64,000 bases of DNA from an uncultured Alphaproteobacteria bacterium (lineage in GTDB: Bacteria; Pseudomonadota; Alphaproteobacteria; JALCBB01): positions 1,182,295 to 1,246,294 of the forward strand of contig OY279575.1 of the NCBI GenBank assembly GCA_958267355.1, written 5' to 3'. Shown piece after piece: positions 17,228 to 25,552 of the stretch. The notes under the pieces were generated by a model, which saw nothing but the letters and a program-made list of their open reading frames with translations, was not told where the DNA came from and did no database searches. The first letter of the stretch is position 1. Each line of letters starts with the position of its first letter. The translations under genes and the position numbers were made by a program.

Positions 17228-17540
17228 ACAGCAACTTCTAGCAACAACTTTTAGTTTATGGTGGCTTGGCGCAAGTATAGTATGTTAACAGGGCTATTTA
17301 CAGACGGAGTAGAAATCAAGCACAGGCGCAAAAGCGCGGTCTTCTGCCTTGTTTACGAAAGTTAATAGGTTTTTTGTAGTGTTTGGGAGTGTAATGGCTT
17401 GTGAGCGGGGCGGGCGTGGGACAATAGCCACGCAATACAAGCGATACAGGCGATACAAAAGCACAGGGCAAAAGTGCAGGGCAAAAGCGTAGGAAGAAAA
17501 GCACAGGTAAAGCACAGGAAGGTACGGGAAAACCAAAGCC
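17228..17540. promoter_or_regulatory. 313-bp divergent region between the two T3SS transcription units
   Basis: The two arms of the T3SS cluster diverge from here, so it should hold promoters for both and is the obvious place for a shared regulator to bind. The left part (17250-17290) is AT-rich with a TATAGTATGTTAACA stretch that contains TATACT on the minus strand; the right part (17440-17510) has AAAAGCACAGGGCA-like direct repeats. I could not place full -35/-10 pairs with confidence. No regulator gene lies nearby in the window. Confidence 0.4.
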
Positions 17541-18665
17541 ATGGTAGAGCCAGGAAGCATAGGCGGTGCGGGTGGTTTGGGCGGTATGCAGCCCGCCGCG
17601 GCAACTCGTGCCACACAAGGAGCAAAACATGCTTTTGCGGGTTTGCCGATTCAACGCGGTGAGCCTTTGTCGGTTTTGCTGGCTGACTTGAGTGAAGAAG
17701 CGTCTTTTATCCATGCTGAGACGTTAGAAGACAAAGCCAAGCAAGAAAAGACTGAAGACTCTGTGCAGGATGCATGGCAGCGGCGGCGTGCCCGTCTTTT
17801 GCAACAGGTGCGGAGTGTTTGGAAGGGAGAAGAAGTAGGCGAAGAAGAAAAGCGCAAGTTTTCGGGTGATGCGACAGAGCTTCGCAGGGCGATAGCGGGA
17901 GGTACAGGCGGTGATTCCTTAGACGAGCTTTTGCGCCAGTTGGGTGAAGGTGATGCATCGCGCGAAGTTGCGTTGCTTGGTGAAGTGTTGGGCGATGAGT
18001 CTTTACCTGCGCCTGAACGCAAGACTGCTGAAACTGCGCTTAATCGTCTTATTGCGACCCACGGACGCGAAGCCCAAGCGGGAGCGCATTCTTTACCCTA
18101 CGCGATTGAACAGGCGCAAAAGGGGAGTGAGTCGTTGGTGGCTCTGCAACGTTGTTATCAAAGTGCCATTGCGGGCGGACTTGGCTTAACCTTGGCGCTA
18201 TCTTCTACGCTTGAAACTTTCGGAGCTGCCAACTTCAACGCAGGCTGTGATTTTTTGTCGCGGGTTGCGAGTAGTGAAATCGCTAACGAGTCGCGTCCAT
18301 TAGAGCGGGCGCACTTGGGCGATGTGCTAGACCGCATTAAGGGTTTGCGTGTCTTCCGCACGGCGGCGGCACGACTGCACCAAGCTTTAGAGCGGGCAGG
18401 AGGCAAACCAGACAAAGTTTTGTCTGATGAAAAGCTGACCGAACACTTTTTCACTGTGGTAGGAAATCCGATAGAATTTGACTCGCGCTTTAATGAAACT
18501 TTGAACGCGCTGGCTCCTGAGCCTCGCCTACACTTCTTGCAGGAACTCCGTGCTTCGGTGCGCGAGTTACCTGACTGGGCGTTTCCGAATGTCACCGAGC
18601 GGAGTCGTGCCTTACAGCCGATCCAAGAAAAGATAGATTATCTTGTTTATGAAGAAGGGGTTTAG
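17541..18665 (+). CDS. sctW: T3SS gatekeeper SctW (YopN/InvE/CopN-like)
   Basis: A 374-residue protein that controls the switch from translocator to effector export. A Gly/Ala-rich disordered N-terminus (1-45) with secretion-signal character is followed by a coiled segment and the HrpJ-type helical repeats: DSLDELLRQLGEGDASREVALLGEVL, AETALNRLI, ALQRCYQSAIAGGLGLTLALSSTLETFG. The C-terminal part (ALAPEPRLHFLQELRASVRELPDWAFPNVTERSRAL ... IQEKIDYLVYEEG, in part) resembles TyeA, so YopN and TyeA functions seem fused in one chain, as in many systems. It heads the rightward arm. Confidence 0.82.
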   Translation: MVEPGSIGGAGGLGGMQPAAATRATQGAKHAFAGLPIQRGEPLSVLLADLSEEASFIHAETLEDKAKQEKTEDSVQDAWQRRRARLLQQVRSVWKGEEVGEEEKRKFSGDATELRRAIAGGTGGDSLDELLRQLGEGDASREVALLGEVLGDESLPAPERKTAETALNRLIATHGREAQAGAHSLPYAIEQAQKGSESLVALQRCYQSAIAGGLGLTLALSSTLETFGAANFNAGCDFLSRVASSEIANESRPLERAHLGDVLDRIKGLRVFRTAAARLHQALERAGGKPDKVLSDEKLTEHFFTVVGNPIEFDSRFNETLNALAPEPRLHFLQELRASVRELPDWAFPNVTERSRALQPIQEKIDYLVYEEGV

Positions 18666-18667
18666 CG

Positions 18668-19000
18668 GTGTTTTCTCCTGTTCCTTTTTATGATGCTTTT
18701 GGCATGCAGCCTGAAACGCCGAGTGGTGCGGAGCCAATTTCTTTCCGCCTTGGCGAAGTGGCGGAGCTGGTGATTACGCCGCGTTGCTGTAGCCTGATCT
18801 TTGATGAACGGGCTTCCCATGATTTGAGCCAAGCTGCACTGCTACACTTTGGTGCGCGGGCGGGTTTGGCGGTGGCGCAGACTACGGGGGCTCGGCTTTG
18901 CTTTCACTGGAGCGAAGATTGCCAAGCCACGAGCGAAGCGCAAGTTCTTAGCGATTGCGCGGAGATTTTAGAATTTATCCGCACGGCGGCTTTGAAATAG
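18668..19000 (+). CDS. Small T3SS chaperone candidate next to sctW (SycN/YscB position)
   Basis: A 110-residue protein starting with GTG 2 bp after the sctW stop, so translation is coupled. It has an alpha-beta composition: FYDAFGMQPE, strands VAELVITPRCCSLIFDE, a helix LSQAALLHFGARAGLAVAQ, a strand ARLCFHWSED and a C-terminal helix VLSDCAEILEFIRTAAL. This is compatible with a small class I-like chaperone of the gatekeeper such as SycN or YscB. Two adjacent Cys (PRCCSL) are unusual. No diagnostic motif was found, so the role is inferred from position. Confidence 0.45.
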   Translation: MFSPVPFYDAFGMQPETPSGAEPISFRLGEVAELVITPRCCSLIFDERASHDLSQAALLHFGARAGLAVAQTTGARLCFHWSEDCQATSEAQVLSDCAEILEFIRTAALK

Positions 19001-19085
19001 GGGCAAAATTGCCTATCAATTTGCTTATCAATTTGTCTGCTAATTTCTTCAATTTGCCTGCTGATTAAGGAGTAAGATTAGACCC

Positions 19086-20429
19086 ATGCGGCTACACATC
19101 ATCCAAGGAGACAAAGCGGGTGCAGAAATGGATCTGCAACCTGCTCGCTATGCTTTGGGAGCAAGCGGCAAGTGCGATATTCGCATTGAAGGAGCCGAAG
19201 TCTTAGGCGAACACCTAGAAGCTGTTTTTGCCGATGGCGTTTTAACCCTGCTCTCGGCGGCAGGAGCGGTTTTCGTTGATGGCAAGGCGATAACGACTTT
19301 CCCGCACGATGTGCATCCCTTACAGGCTGTGACTATGGGGCGAGCGGCTTTTGCCTTTGGCGCGCCTGACAGTACTTGGCCGGAAGCTCCGCAGATAGCT
19401 CGTGAAGAAGCGGCACAAGCGCAAGCGGCTTTGCCGCCGAAAAGCCACCGCCTGCTTTGGACAAGCCTTGCCGCGGTTTTGGTGCTGTTTGTTGCGGGTG
19501 GTATCTATCTACTAGACAGGGCAGGAGCCGCTCGCGACCGTGCCGAGCAACAAGAACAAGCTGAGCTTTCCCGTGCCCGTACTGACCTTCTGCAGAAGCT
19601 CCAAGCTACTTTACGCGGAAGCTCAGACTATAGGGGTGTGCGTTTAGAAGACCGTGGCACAGGAAGTGGCACAGGCGACAACGCAACGGGCGGTGAAATT
19701 GTCTTGAGCGGCGTTGTAGAAGACTCGGCTACTCTGGCAAGGCTACAGGCTTTTGCTACGCCTGAAGATGCGACAGTGGGTAGACCGCGTATCACCTTAC
19801 GGATTCGCACGCTTGGCACGATTGATGAAGAAGTGGGCTTGGCACTTTCCAGCATTGACGGACAACTCACCCACGGGGTTAGCCTATCTGAAATCGGCAA
19901 TTTGGAAGCTGAAGTCCGTGGAGTCGTAGCTGATGCAACTTCGGCAAAGCGGATTGCGCAGTTTCTTGAACGCGACACGGGTTTTTTGTCGCGAGTGGAA
20001 ACGAATTTGACTACGCCTGATGAAATTGTCCGCCTTGGCGAGCAGCCGCTTTTGGCAGAAGCCGATTACGCGGGAGCAACACTTACATACGACAATGGCA
20101 AGCTCACAATTGGCGGTACACTTTTTGAAGCGGATGCAAGCCGTGTACGCGGTCTTGTAGAAAGTGGCATTGCTGACTTGCCTGTTCGGCTTGAAGTTGT
20201 ACTGGCTGCTGATTTACTTCCTGCGACGGGCGGAAGAATTACGGGGTTAATCTTGGGTGCGACTTCTGTTGCGCGTCTTGTGGGTCAAGATGGCACGGTG
20301 CAGTTGGTGCGTGAGTCTGATACTTTGAAGAGCGGTTATCAAGTCCAGCGGATTGACGCGGGTGGATTAACGCTTAGCTACGACAACAAAGTTCTTCACT
20401 TGAGTGCGAAGATTGGAAGCGATGATTAA
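19086..20429 (+). CDS. sctD: T3SS inner-membrane ring protein SctD
   Basis: A 447-residue YscD-family protein. Residues 1-95 form a cytoplasmic FHA-like domain (MRLHIIQGDKAGAEMDLQPA, YALGASGKCDIRIEG, VFVDGKAI). A single membrane helix lies at about 118-138 (LLWTSLAAVLVLFVAGGIYLL). The periplasmic part has three ring-building modules, visible as repeated GEIVLSGVVEDSATLARLQAF, LEAEVRGVVADATSAKRIAQF and LTIGGTLFEADASRVRGLVE elements. An AAGGAG site precedes the ATG. The protein pairs with SctJ and contacts SctK. It is followed by sctP with an 8-bp overlap. Confidence 0.9.
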   Translation: MRLHIIQGDKAGAEMDLQPARYALGASGKCDIRIEGAEVLGEHLEAVFADGVLTLLSAAGAVFVDGKAITTFPHDVHPLQAVTMGRAAFAFGAPDSTWPEAPQIAREEAAQAQAALPPKSHRLLWTSLAAVLVLFVAGGIYLLDRAGAARDRAEQQEQAELSRARTDLLQKLQATLRGSSDYRGVRLEDRGTGSGTGDNATGGEIVLSGVVEDSATLARLQAFATPEDATVGRPRITLRIRTLGTIDEEVGLALSSIDGQLTHGVSLSEIGNLEAEVRGVVADATSAKRIAQFLERDTGFLSRVETNLTTPDEIVRLGEQPLLAEADYAGATLTYDNGKLTIGGTLFEADASRVRGLVESGIADLPVRLEVVLAADLLPATGGRITGLILGATSVARLVGQDGTVQLVRESDTLKSGYQVQRIDAGGLTLSYDNKVLHLSAKIGSDD

Positions 20430-21870
20430 GATTGGCAATCGCCCGCCCCCGCGCACGGAGGCAAATTCGCCCACGGGAGAAGTGGGTAAAGCTGTGCCTT
20501 CTGTTGCTACGGAAAAAGCTGCTAAGGGGTTTCGTGCCCGCCTACGCCGCCTACAGAAAGAACAGCAGCAGGTACGACAGAAAGAACAAGGCACGACTCC
20601 GAGTCATACGGCTTCTAGCCACCATCACCAAGCCCATCACGAAGCTCACACTGAACACCATCAAGAACAGAAGTACGAACGCGGCTATGAACGCGAGCGA
20701 GAGTCACACCACGAAATACAACGCGAAAGACCTTACAAAAGCGACTCCTTAAGGCAGACAGGGCAGACACAAAGGCAAACAAGGGATACACATACCGAAA
20801 GCTCAACAAAGCCCCACCCAGAAGCGCATACGAGCCAACAGACAAGCACTACGAAGCAAGCAGACCCAAAAGCCAAGCCCCAAGCGGAGCCTTCAGACTC
20901 ATCACCAACGACCAAGCCACAGGCACAGGCGCAAACGCCGAGACAATCAACGCACACAGAATCCACTGCCCACGCCACAAAGGAATCGGCTCATTCCGCC
21001 GATACGGGATTCGCTAATAAGCCCAGCAGTGCGCCGACAGGCAGGCAAGCTACACAATCCACAGCGAGCGACTCCACGCAGGCGGGTCAGGGTACCCACG
21101 GCACACACGCCACCCACGATGGGGTGCAGGAAGCGATTCCAAAGACCAGCGGACAGACAAGCCCACAAACGGGCGAATCTGATTCTCCAAGCCCGAATCG
21201 CTCTAACGATGCAACAAGCTCTCAGACAAGCGGCTTAAACCGTTCCCCTGAAGCCTCTCAAGCCCGTGAGACGCGATCCAGCCGCTCGGATGATGTAATC
21301 GGCACCGATGGGGCAAGTGCCGCTCTAGGGGGCGTACAAGCCGCCACACAGGGCGTGGCTTCCAGTGGAGCAGCACCAGCCCAAGCTCCTACCCCGACAA
21401 CTCCGAGTGCGACGAGCGAGCAACGGGCGGCGGTGATATCTGCGATTAATCAAGTCTCTGACCGAATCACCGCTGTGGCGCAAAGTCCAACCAGCGGAGC
21501 TGCGTCAGCTGTGCGTCTAGAACTGCGTGAAGATGTGCTACCTGGCACTTCCCTAGAACTACAACGCGGAGCTGATGGCGGTTTGACTCTTTCCTTCTCA
21601 ACAACGGCGGGAGTCAGCGCGGGGCTTTTGCGCGACCATGCGCAAGCGATGGCGAGCTTTGTGGCTGACCGCACGGGAGTGGCGATTACTGTGCGCCTTA
21701 ACGAAAGCGGCGGACAAAGCCAAACCCTTGTTGGTGGCGATAGCACACGGGAAGGTGCGAGTGGCACGGGTGGTGATGGGCGCAACGACGGACAAAGCCG
21801 CGAGCGCAAAGAAACCGAAGAAGCTTTAGCGGCTCGGACACAAGACTCAAACGAAGGATTTAATCCGTGA
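20422..21870 (+). CDS. sctP: T3SS needle-length ruler and substrate-switch protein SctP
   Basis: About 482 residues from the ATG at 20422, which overlaps the sctD stop (ATGATTAA). Residues 1-55 are basic. The long middle (about 55-325) is Thr/Gln/Ser/His-rich and disordered, as expected for a molecular ruler whose length sets needle length. The C-terminal part (about 330-435) is the switch domain: AAVISAINQVSDRITAVAQ, VRLELREDVLPGTSLELQRG, LTLSFSTTAGVSAGLLRDHAQAMASFVADRTGVAITVRL (in part), the FliK/YscP-like alternation of strands and one helix. The middle region is repeat-like, which would make its length easy to change. Confidence 0.82.
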   Translation: MIKIGNRPPPRTEANSPTGEVGKAVPSVATEKAAKGFRARLRRLQKEQQQVRQKEQGTTPSHTASSHHHQAHHEAHTEHHQEQKYERGYERERESHHEIQRERPYKSDSLRQTGQTQRQTRDTHTESSTKPHPEAHTSQQTSTTKQADPKAKPQAEPSDSSPTTKPQAQAQTPRQSTHTESTAHATKESAHSADTGFANKPSSAPTGRQATQSTASDSTQAGQGTHGTHATHDGVQEAIPKTSGQTSPQTGESDSPSPNRSNDATSSQTSGLNRSPEASQARETRSSRSDDVIGTDGASAALGGVQAATQGVASSGAAPAQAPTPTTPSATSEQRAAVISAINQVSDRITAVAQSPTSGAASAVRLELREDVLPGTSLELQRGADGGLTLSFSTTAGVSAGLLRDHAQAMASFVADRTGVAITVRLNESGGQSQTLVGGDSTREGASGTGGDGRNDGQSRERKETEEALAARTQDSNEGFNP

Positions 21871-22643
21871 GCTTGATTCCGCAAACGGGGCGATTTTCCC
21901 TGCCGCGTTTGAGTGGACGGGCAGTGCGCTTACGCAATCGCTTGGCTCGTGCGGGTTTGGTGAGTCATACCTTGCCGAGTGGTGCGCGTGGTTTGCGTCT
22001 GCGTACTTGTGCTTTTGGTGGTGGGCAATGGCATATGAGTCTGAGTCACGAGCGTGAAGTTGCGGGGCGGCACTGGCAGTTGCTGACCTTGTGGAGTTGG
22101 CACGGTAAAACTTTTGCTCTTGGGTTTGATGGTGCGCCTTTTACGGGTGCTGTGCAGGGGCTTATTGCTCCGTGGCGTATTGACGAAGTGCCGAGCGGCG
22201 TTTTGGCACTTGCTTTAGAGACTTTGCTGATGGATTCTTTTTCGTCTGCGGTGTCTGCGCGTGGTGGTTTGCGGCTTGTGCGGGCTGGAGCCAATACTTC
22301 TGCTGTGCAGTTTGGTTTGGCGGATAAGATTGCGGTGCCTGTTAGCCTGTTGCGCATTACGGACAAGACTCCGCAAGCTGTCACCCATGGTGCTTGGTAC
22401 GGAGACGAAGCTTTTCCGCTGGCTGGGCTTTTTGCCGAGCTGTTTCCTGAGACGACTGAAATGGAAGTACCTGAACTGCACCTAGCCTTGGAGTTACAAG
22501 TTGGCTCGGCAGACCTATCGCATCGGGAGTTAGATGCACTGAGTGAAGGCGATGTAATTTTGATTCACGGAAACGAAAGCGTGGAAGCGGGTGAAACCCG
22601 TACTACCGAGCGACCTGGCAGTGGAGCTACTTCCTATTCTTAA
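21867..22643 (+). CDS. sctQ: T3SS sorting-platform protein SctQ, apparently lacking the second SpoA domain
   Basis: A 258-residue protein that starts with GTG overlapping the sctP stop. It has an N-terminal domain (SGRAVRLRNRLARAG, LRLRTCAFGGGQWHMSLSHE, WQLLTLWSWHGKTFALGFDG) as in YscQ/SpaO. Near the C-terminus ELHLALELQVGSADLSHREL and DALSEGDVILI (about 210-238) match the start of a SpoA (FliM/FliN-like) domain. The chain then ends after a non-conserved Glu/Thr/Ser tail, whereas SctQ proteins normally exceed 300 residues and carry two SpoA domains. No continuation was found in other frames up to 22883, so the FliN-like half must be elsewhere or absent. Confidence 0.78.
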   Translation: MSLIPQTGRFSLPRLSGRAVRLRNRLARAGLVSHTLPSGARGLRLRTCAFGGGQWHMSLSHEREVAGRHWQLLTLWSWHGKTFALGFDGAPFTGAVQGLIAPWRIDEVPSGVLALALETLLMDSFSSAVSARGGLRLVRAGANTSAVQFGLADKIAVPVSLLRITDKTPQAVTHGAWYGDEAFPLAGLFAELFPETTEMEVPELHLALELQVGSADLSHRELDALSEGDVILIHGNESVEAGETRTTERPGSGATSYS

Positions 22644-22883
22644 AGCAACGGAACTGCTTTATACCCTTAGAGCTATTTTATATCTTTAAAACAGCAGAGC
22701 TATTTCATACCTACAACTTCACGCTTGTGGCTAAGACTTAAGAGCCATTTCTTAAAGCAACAGAGCTATTCCTAACTCTTAGGGCTACACTCGTACTATT
22801 AAGGGCTACGCTCGTGCCCTTAAGGGCTACACTCGTACCATCAAGGGCTACACTCGTGCCATTAAGGGCTACGCCTGCAGGGA
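22644..22883. repeat. Intergenic direct repeats after sctQ (21-bp units)
   Basis: Positions about 22790-22880 hold four to five copies of a 21-bp unit beginning AAGGGCTACACTCGT, with the copies differing at one to three bases. The preceding part (22644-22790) has looser repeats of the type CAGAGCTATTTCATACC. No gene is supported. The array marks the boundary between the T3SS block and the housekeeping region. Confidence 0.8.
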
Positions 22884-23390
22884 CTAAATCCGCCAACGCT
22901 CCAAATAGCGGGCTTCTACGCCGAAGAGTCGTTTTTTCTGCTCTACGGCTCCTTGAAAGCGTTTGTAGAAGCGCGTGGCAGAACGATTATTACGATCTAC
23001 TGCCCAGACCATCCGCGAACAGCCACGATTCAAAGCGGCGTTTGCGACATAGCGCATTAGGGCAAATCCGATTCCCTGATTGCGATAGGGCTTGAGCACA
23101 AAGATTTCTTTCAAGAGCAAAGTTAAATCGCATTCTGAAGTCCAAAAAGTTTCGGCATAGAGCGCATAGCCCAAAGACACGCCGCGTTTATCCTTTGCCA
23201 AGATTGCGGCGTAGCCAGGGGCGCGATTTAAATAAACCGCCAAGCGACTGCGCAGAATTTCATCTGACAGGTGGCGTGTTGTGGCTGTGGCTCCGTAATG
23301 CTCGTAGGTAGCGCGTAGAAGCTTTACCAGATGGTCTAGGTCAGACTCCTGCACTTGCACAATCCGCACTTGTGTATTCTGCGCGTTCAT
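22884..23390 (-). CDS. GNAT-family N-acetyltransferase
   Basis: About 168 residues from the ATG at 23390, preceded by a GGGGGA ribosome site; a TTG four codons upstream is less likely. The acetyl-CoA-binding motif A is clear: KEIFVLKPYRNQGIGFALMRYV (Q/R-x-x-G-x-G as RNQGIG, about residues 95-105), followed by VWAVDRNNRSATRFYKRFQG, the usual motif B with N-x-x-A-x-x-FY. The substrate cannot be told. It lies 29 bp after aroC on the same strand and may be co-transcribed with fabI-aroC. Confidence 0.85.
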   Translation of the reverse strand: MNAQNTQVRIVQVQESDLDHLVKLLRATYEHYGATATTRHLSDEILRSRLAVYLNRAPGYAAILAKDKRGVSLGYALYAETFWTSECDLTLLLKEIFVLKPYRNQGIGFALMRYVANAALNRGCSRMVWAVDRNNRSATRFYKRFQGAVEQKKRLFGVEARYLERWRI

Positions 23391-23419
23391 TTTGTCCCCC
23401 AACAGGCGCGGCTTTTCGC

Positions 23420-24544
23420 TTACGGACTTTCTTCCTCCACCGAGGCAAGCGCACCACCTAGATTTCCGACCTGCCCGCGATGGCGCAACAGATGGTCAGC
23501 AAGAACCAGACTCATCATTGCCTCGCCAATTGGCACAGCGCGAATTCCAACGCACGGATCGTGCCGCCCCTTGGTTAGCACTTCTGCATTCTTGCCATCT
23601 TGTTGCACTGAACGCAAAGTGCGGGGTAAAGACGAAGTGGGTTTTAACGCGAAGCGAGCTACAATTTCGGCACCTGTAGAAATCCCGCCCAAGATTCCGC
23701 CTGCGTTGTTAGAAAGAAACTGCACTCCGCTGTTGCTTGTGCGCATTTCGTCGGCGTTTTCTTCTCCGCGCAAACGAGCGGCGGAAAAGCCCGCGCCGAT
23801 TTCTACGCCTTTGACTGCATTGATGGAGATTAACGCCTTGGCTAAATCAGCATCCAATCGGTCATAGACTGGCTCACCCAGCCCTGCAGGAATACCCCGT
23901 GCCCGTACTTCTACAATGGCACCAAGCGATGAATTGTCTTTGCGAGTGGCTTCTAGGGCTTTTTCCCAACGTTGTACGGCTTGTTTGTCGTGGCAAAAAA
24001 ACGGACTTTCATGCGGCTTGTATAGATCCGCTGATTGTCCATCTGCGGCATCACCGCCTAGCTCAACCAATGCGCCCCAAACTTCTACTGCTGGGCCTAA
24101 CAGATGATGCAAGACCTGCAGGGCGACAGCTCCTGCGGCGACGCGGATAGCTGTCTCACGCGCACTGGAACGCCCACCGCCCCGTGGGTCACGAATGCCG
24201 TATTTCTCTTGCCAAGACCAATCTGCATGGGCAGGACGAAATTTCTGAGCGATTGCGTCGTAGTCTTTACTTCGTGCGTCTTTGTTGGCGATGATAAACG
24301 CCAAGGGATGACCTGTAGTTTTTCCTTCGTAGAGTCCTGATAGAAACTCTATCGTGTCGTCTTCGCGGCGTTGGGTGACAAACTTGGACGAACCAGGCTT
24401 GCGTTTATCTAAAGCCGACTGCACTGCCGCTATATCCAGCACCATATTCGGAGGCAAACCATCTAGTACTCCGCCGATGGCAGAGCCATGACTTTCGCCC
24501 CAGCTTTGCAGGGTGAGTCTTTGTCCGAGCAGATTGGCGGGCAC
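23420..24544 (-). CDS. aroC: Chorismate synthase
   Basis: A 374-residue enzyme that makes chorismate from EPSP, the last step of the shikimate pathway, with reduced FMN. Family signatures are present: WGESHGSAIGGVLDGLPP near the N-terminus, RREDDTIEFLSGLYEGKTTGHPLAFIIAN, the DPRGGGRSSARETAIRVAAGA motif (quoted in part), and NNAGGILGGISTGAEIVARFALKPTSS (in part). The length is usual for the family. The start is a GTG at 24544. It lies 22 bp after fabI, and it supplies the chorismate used by the aromatic operon at 28979-32006. Confidence 0.95.
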   Translation of the reverse strand: MPANLLGQRLTLQSWGESHGSAIGGVLDGLPPNMVLDIAAVQSALDKRKPGSSKFVTQRREDDTIEFLSGLYEGKTTGHPLAFIIANKDARSKDYDAIAQKFRPAHADWSWQEKYGIRDPRGGGRSSARETAIRVAAGAVALQVLHHLLGPAVEVWGALVELGGDAADGQSADLYKPHESPFFCHDKQAVQRWEKALEATRKDNSSLGAIVEVRARGIPAGLGEPVYDRLDADLAKALISINAVKGVEIGAGFSAARLRGEENADEMRTSNSGVQFLSNNAGGILGGISTGAEIVARFALKPTSSLPRTLRSVQQDGKNAEVLTKGRHDPCVGIRAVPIGEAMMSLVLADHLLRHRGQVGNLGGALASVEEESP

Positions 24545-24566
24545 GGTGTGCGCTGGTCTATTCTTT

Positions 24567-25424
24567 TTACTCCTTGGCGGAGCTATTCATCTCAGCAAGA
24601 AGCGCGTGATTTTCGTCGATTGCATCTACCGATAGCATACCGACTGTGTGGTATCCGCTGTCTACATGGTGTACTTCGCCTGTTACCCCCATTGCAAGCG
24701 GAGAAAGCAAATACAACGCCGCAGAGCCGACTTGTTCGTGGCTGACATTCCGCCTAAGCGGTGCGTTATTCTCGTTCCACTTCATAATGTAGCGAAAGTC
24801 TCCGATGGCTGACGCGGCAAGAGTCTTTACAGGTCCTGCTGACAGGGCATTGACCCGAATACCGCGTCCGCCCAAGTCGGCGGCGAGATAGCGCACAGAC
24901 GCTTCTAACGCGGCTTTTGCGACTCCCATTACATTGTAGTGCGGCATTACGCGTTCTGAGCCGTAATAGGTAAGAGTTAGAACACTGGCTCCATCGCTCA
25001 GGTGTGGCTCACAGGCGGCAACGAGCGAAGTTAGGCTATGGCAAGAAATTTCCATTGCCCGCAGAAAGTTTTCGCGTCCGACATCTAGGTATCGTCCGCG
25101 CAGGTCTTCCTTTGCTGCCCAAGCTGCGCCATGGACGACAAAATCAATTTTGCCCCATTCTTTGGCTAAGGTGTTTGCGATTGTGTCTCTATCTTCGGCG
25201 TGGGTGATATCGGCTTGAAAGATATGCTTTGCCCCGACCGACTCGGCAAGCGGAACGACTCGCTTAGCGATTTGCTCTACTTGGTAGGTGAAGGCGCATT
25301 CGCCTCCTTGAGCTGCTACGGCTCGTGCGATAGCCCAAGCGATTGAGCGATCATTGGCGACTCCGGTGATGAGTCCGCGCTTGCCCTGCATCAGGCTACC
25401 GACAGGAAAGTCTGATTGCTCCAC
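24567..25424 (-). CDS. fabI: Enoyl-[acyl-carrier-protein] reductase FabI
   Basis: An NADH-dependent reductase of fatty-acid elongation, SDR superfamily. The start chosen is a GTG at 25424 with GAGG eight bases upstream, giving about 285 residues; a GTG at 25469 is open but lacks a ribosome site. FabI features include GKRGLITGVANDRSIAWAIA, the DITHAEDRD and HGAAWA segments, and the catalytic Tyr and Lys in YNVMGVAKAAL (Y-x6-K) with an upstream YYG. IRVNALSAGPVKTLAASAIGDFRYI is also typical. Adjacent to aroC and divergent from pdxH, an arrangement common in alphaproteobacteria. Confidence 0.92.
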   Translation of the reverse strand: MEQSDFPVGSLMQGKRGLITGVANDRSIAWAIARAVAAQGGECAFTYQVEQIAKRVVPLAESVGAKHIFQADITHAEDRDTIANTLAKEWGKIDFVVHGAAWAAKEDLRGRYLDVGRENFLRAMEISCHSLTSLVAACEPHLSDGASVLTLTYYGSERVMPHYNVMGVAKAALEASVRYLAADLGGRGIRVNALSAGPVKTLAASAIGDFRYIMKWNENNAPLRRNVSHEQVGSAALYLLSPLAMGVTGEVHHVDSGYHTVGMLSVDAIDENHALLAEMNSSAKE

Positions 25425-25552
25425 GGCTTTGTCCTCAAGGTTTGGCGTATGTCTGCGGAATATCTCCACTCTACAATGAAGCGGGCGTTAAGGCAAAGAG
25501 CTAGGGGTTTGAAGTTTGCACGGCGTATGGGCAAGCCGTATAGTTAAACGCT

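Noticed and set aside
20733..21168. Cys/Val-rich minus-strand frames opposite sctP
   Set aside because: They are reverse readings of the Thr/Gln/Ala-rich ruler region; the hydrophobic composition is a mirror artefact.
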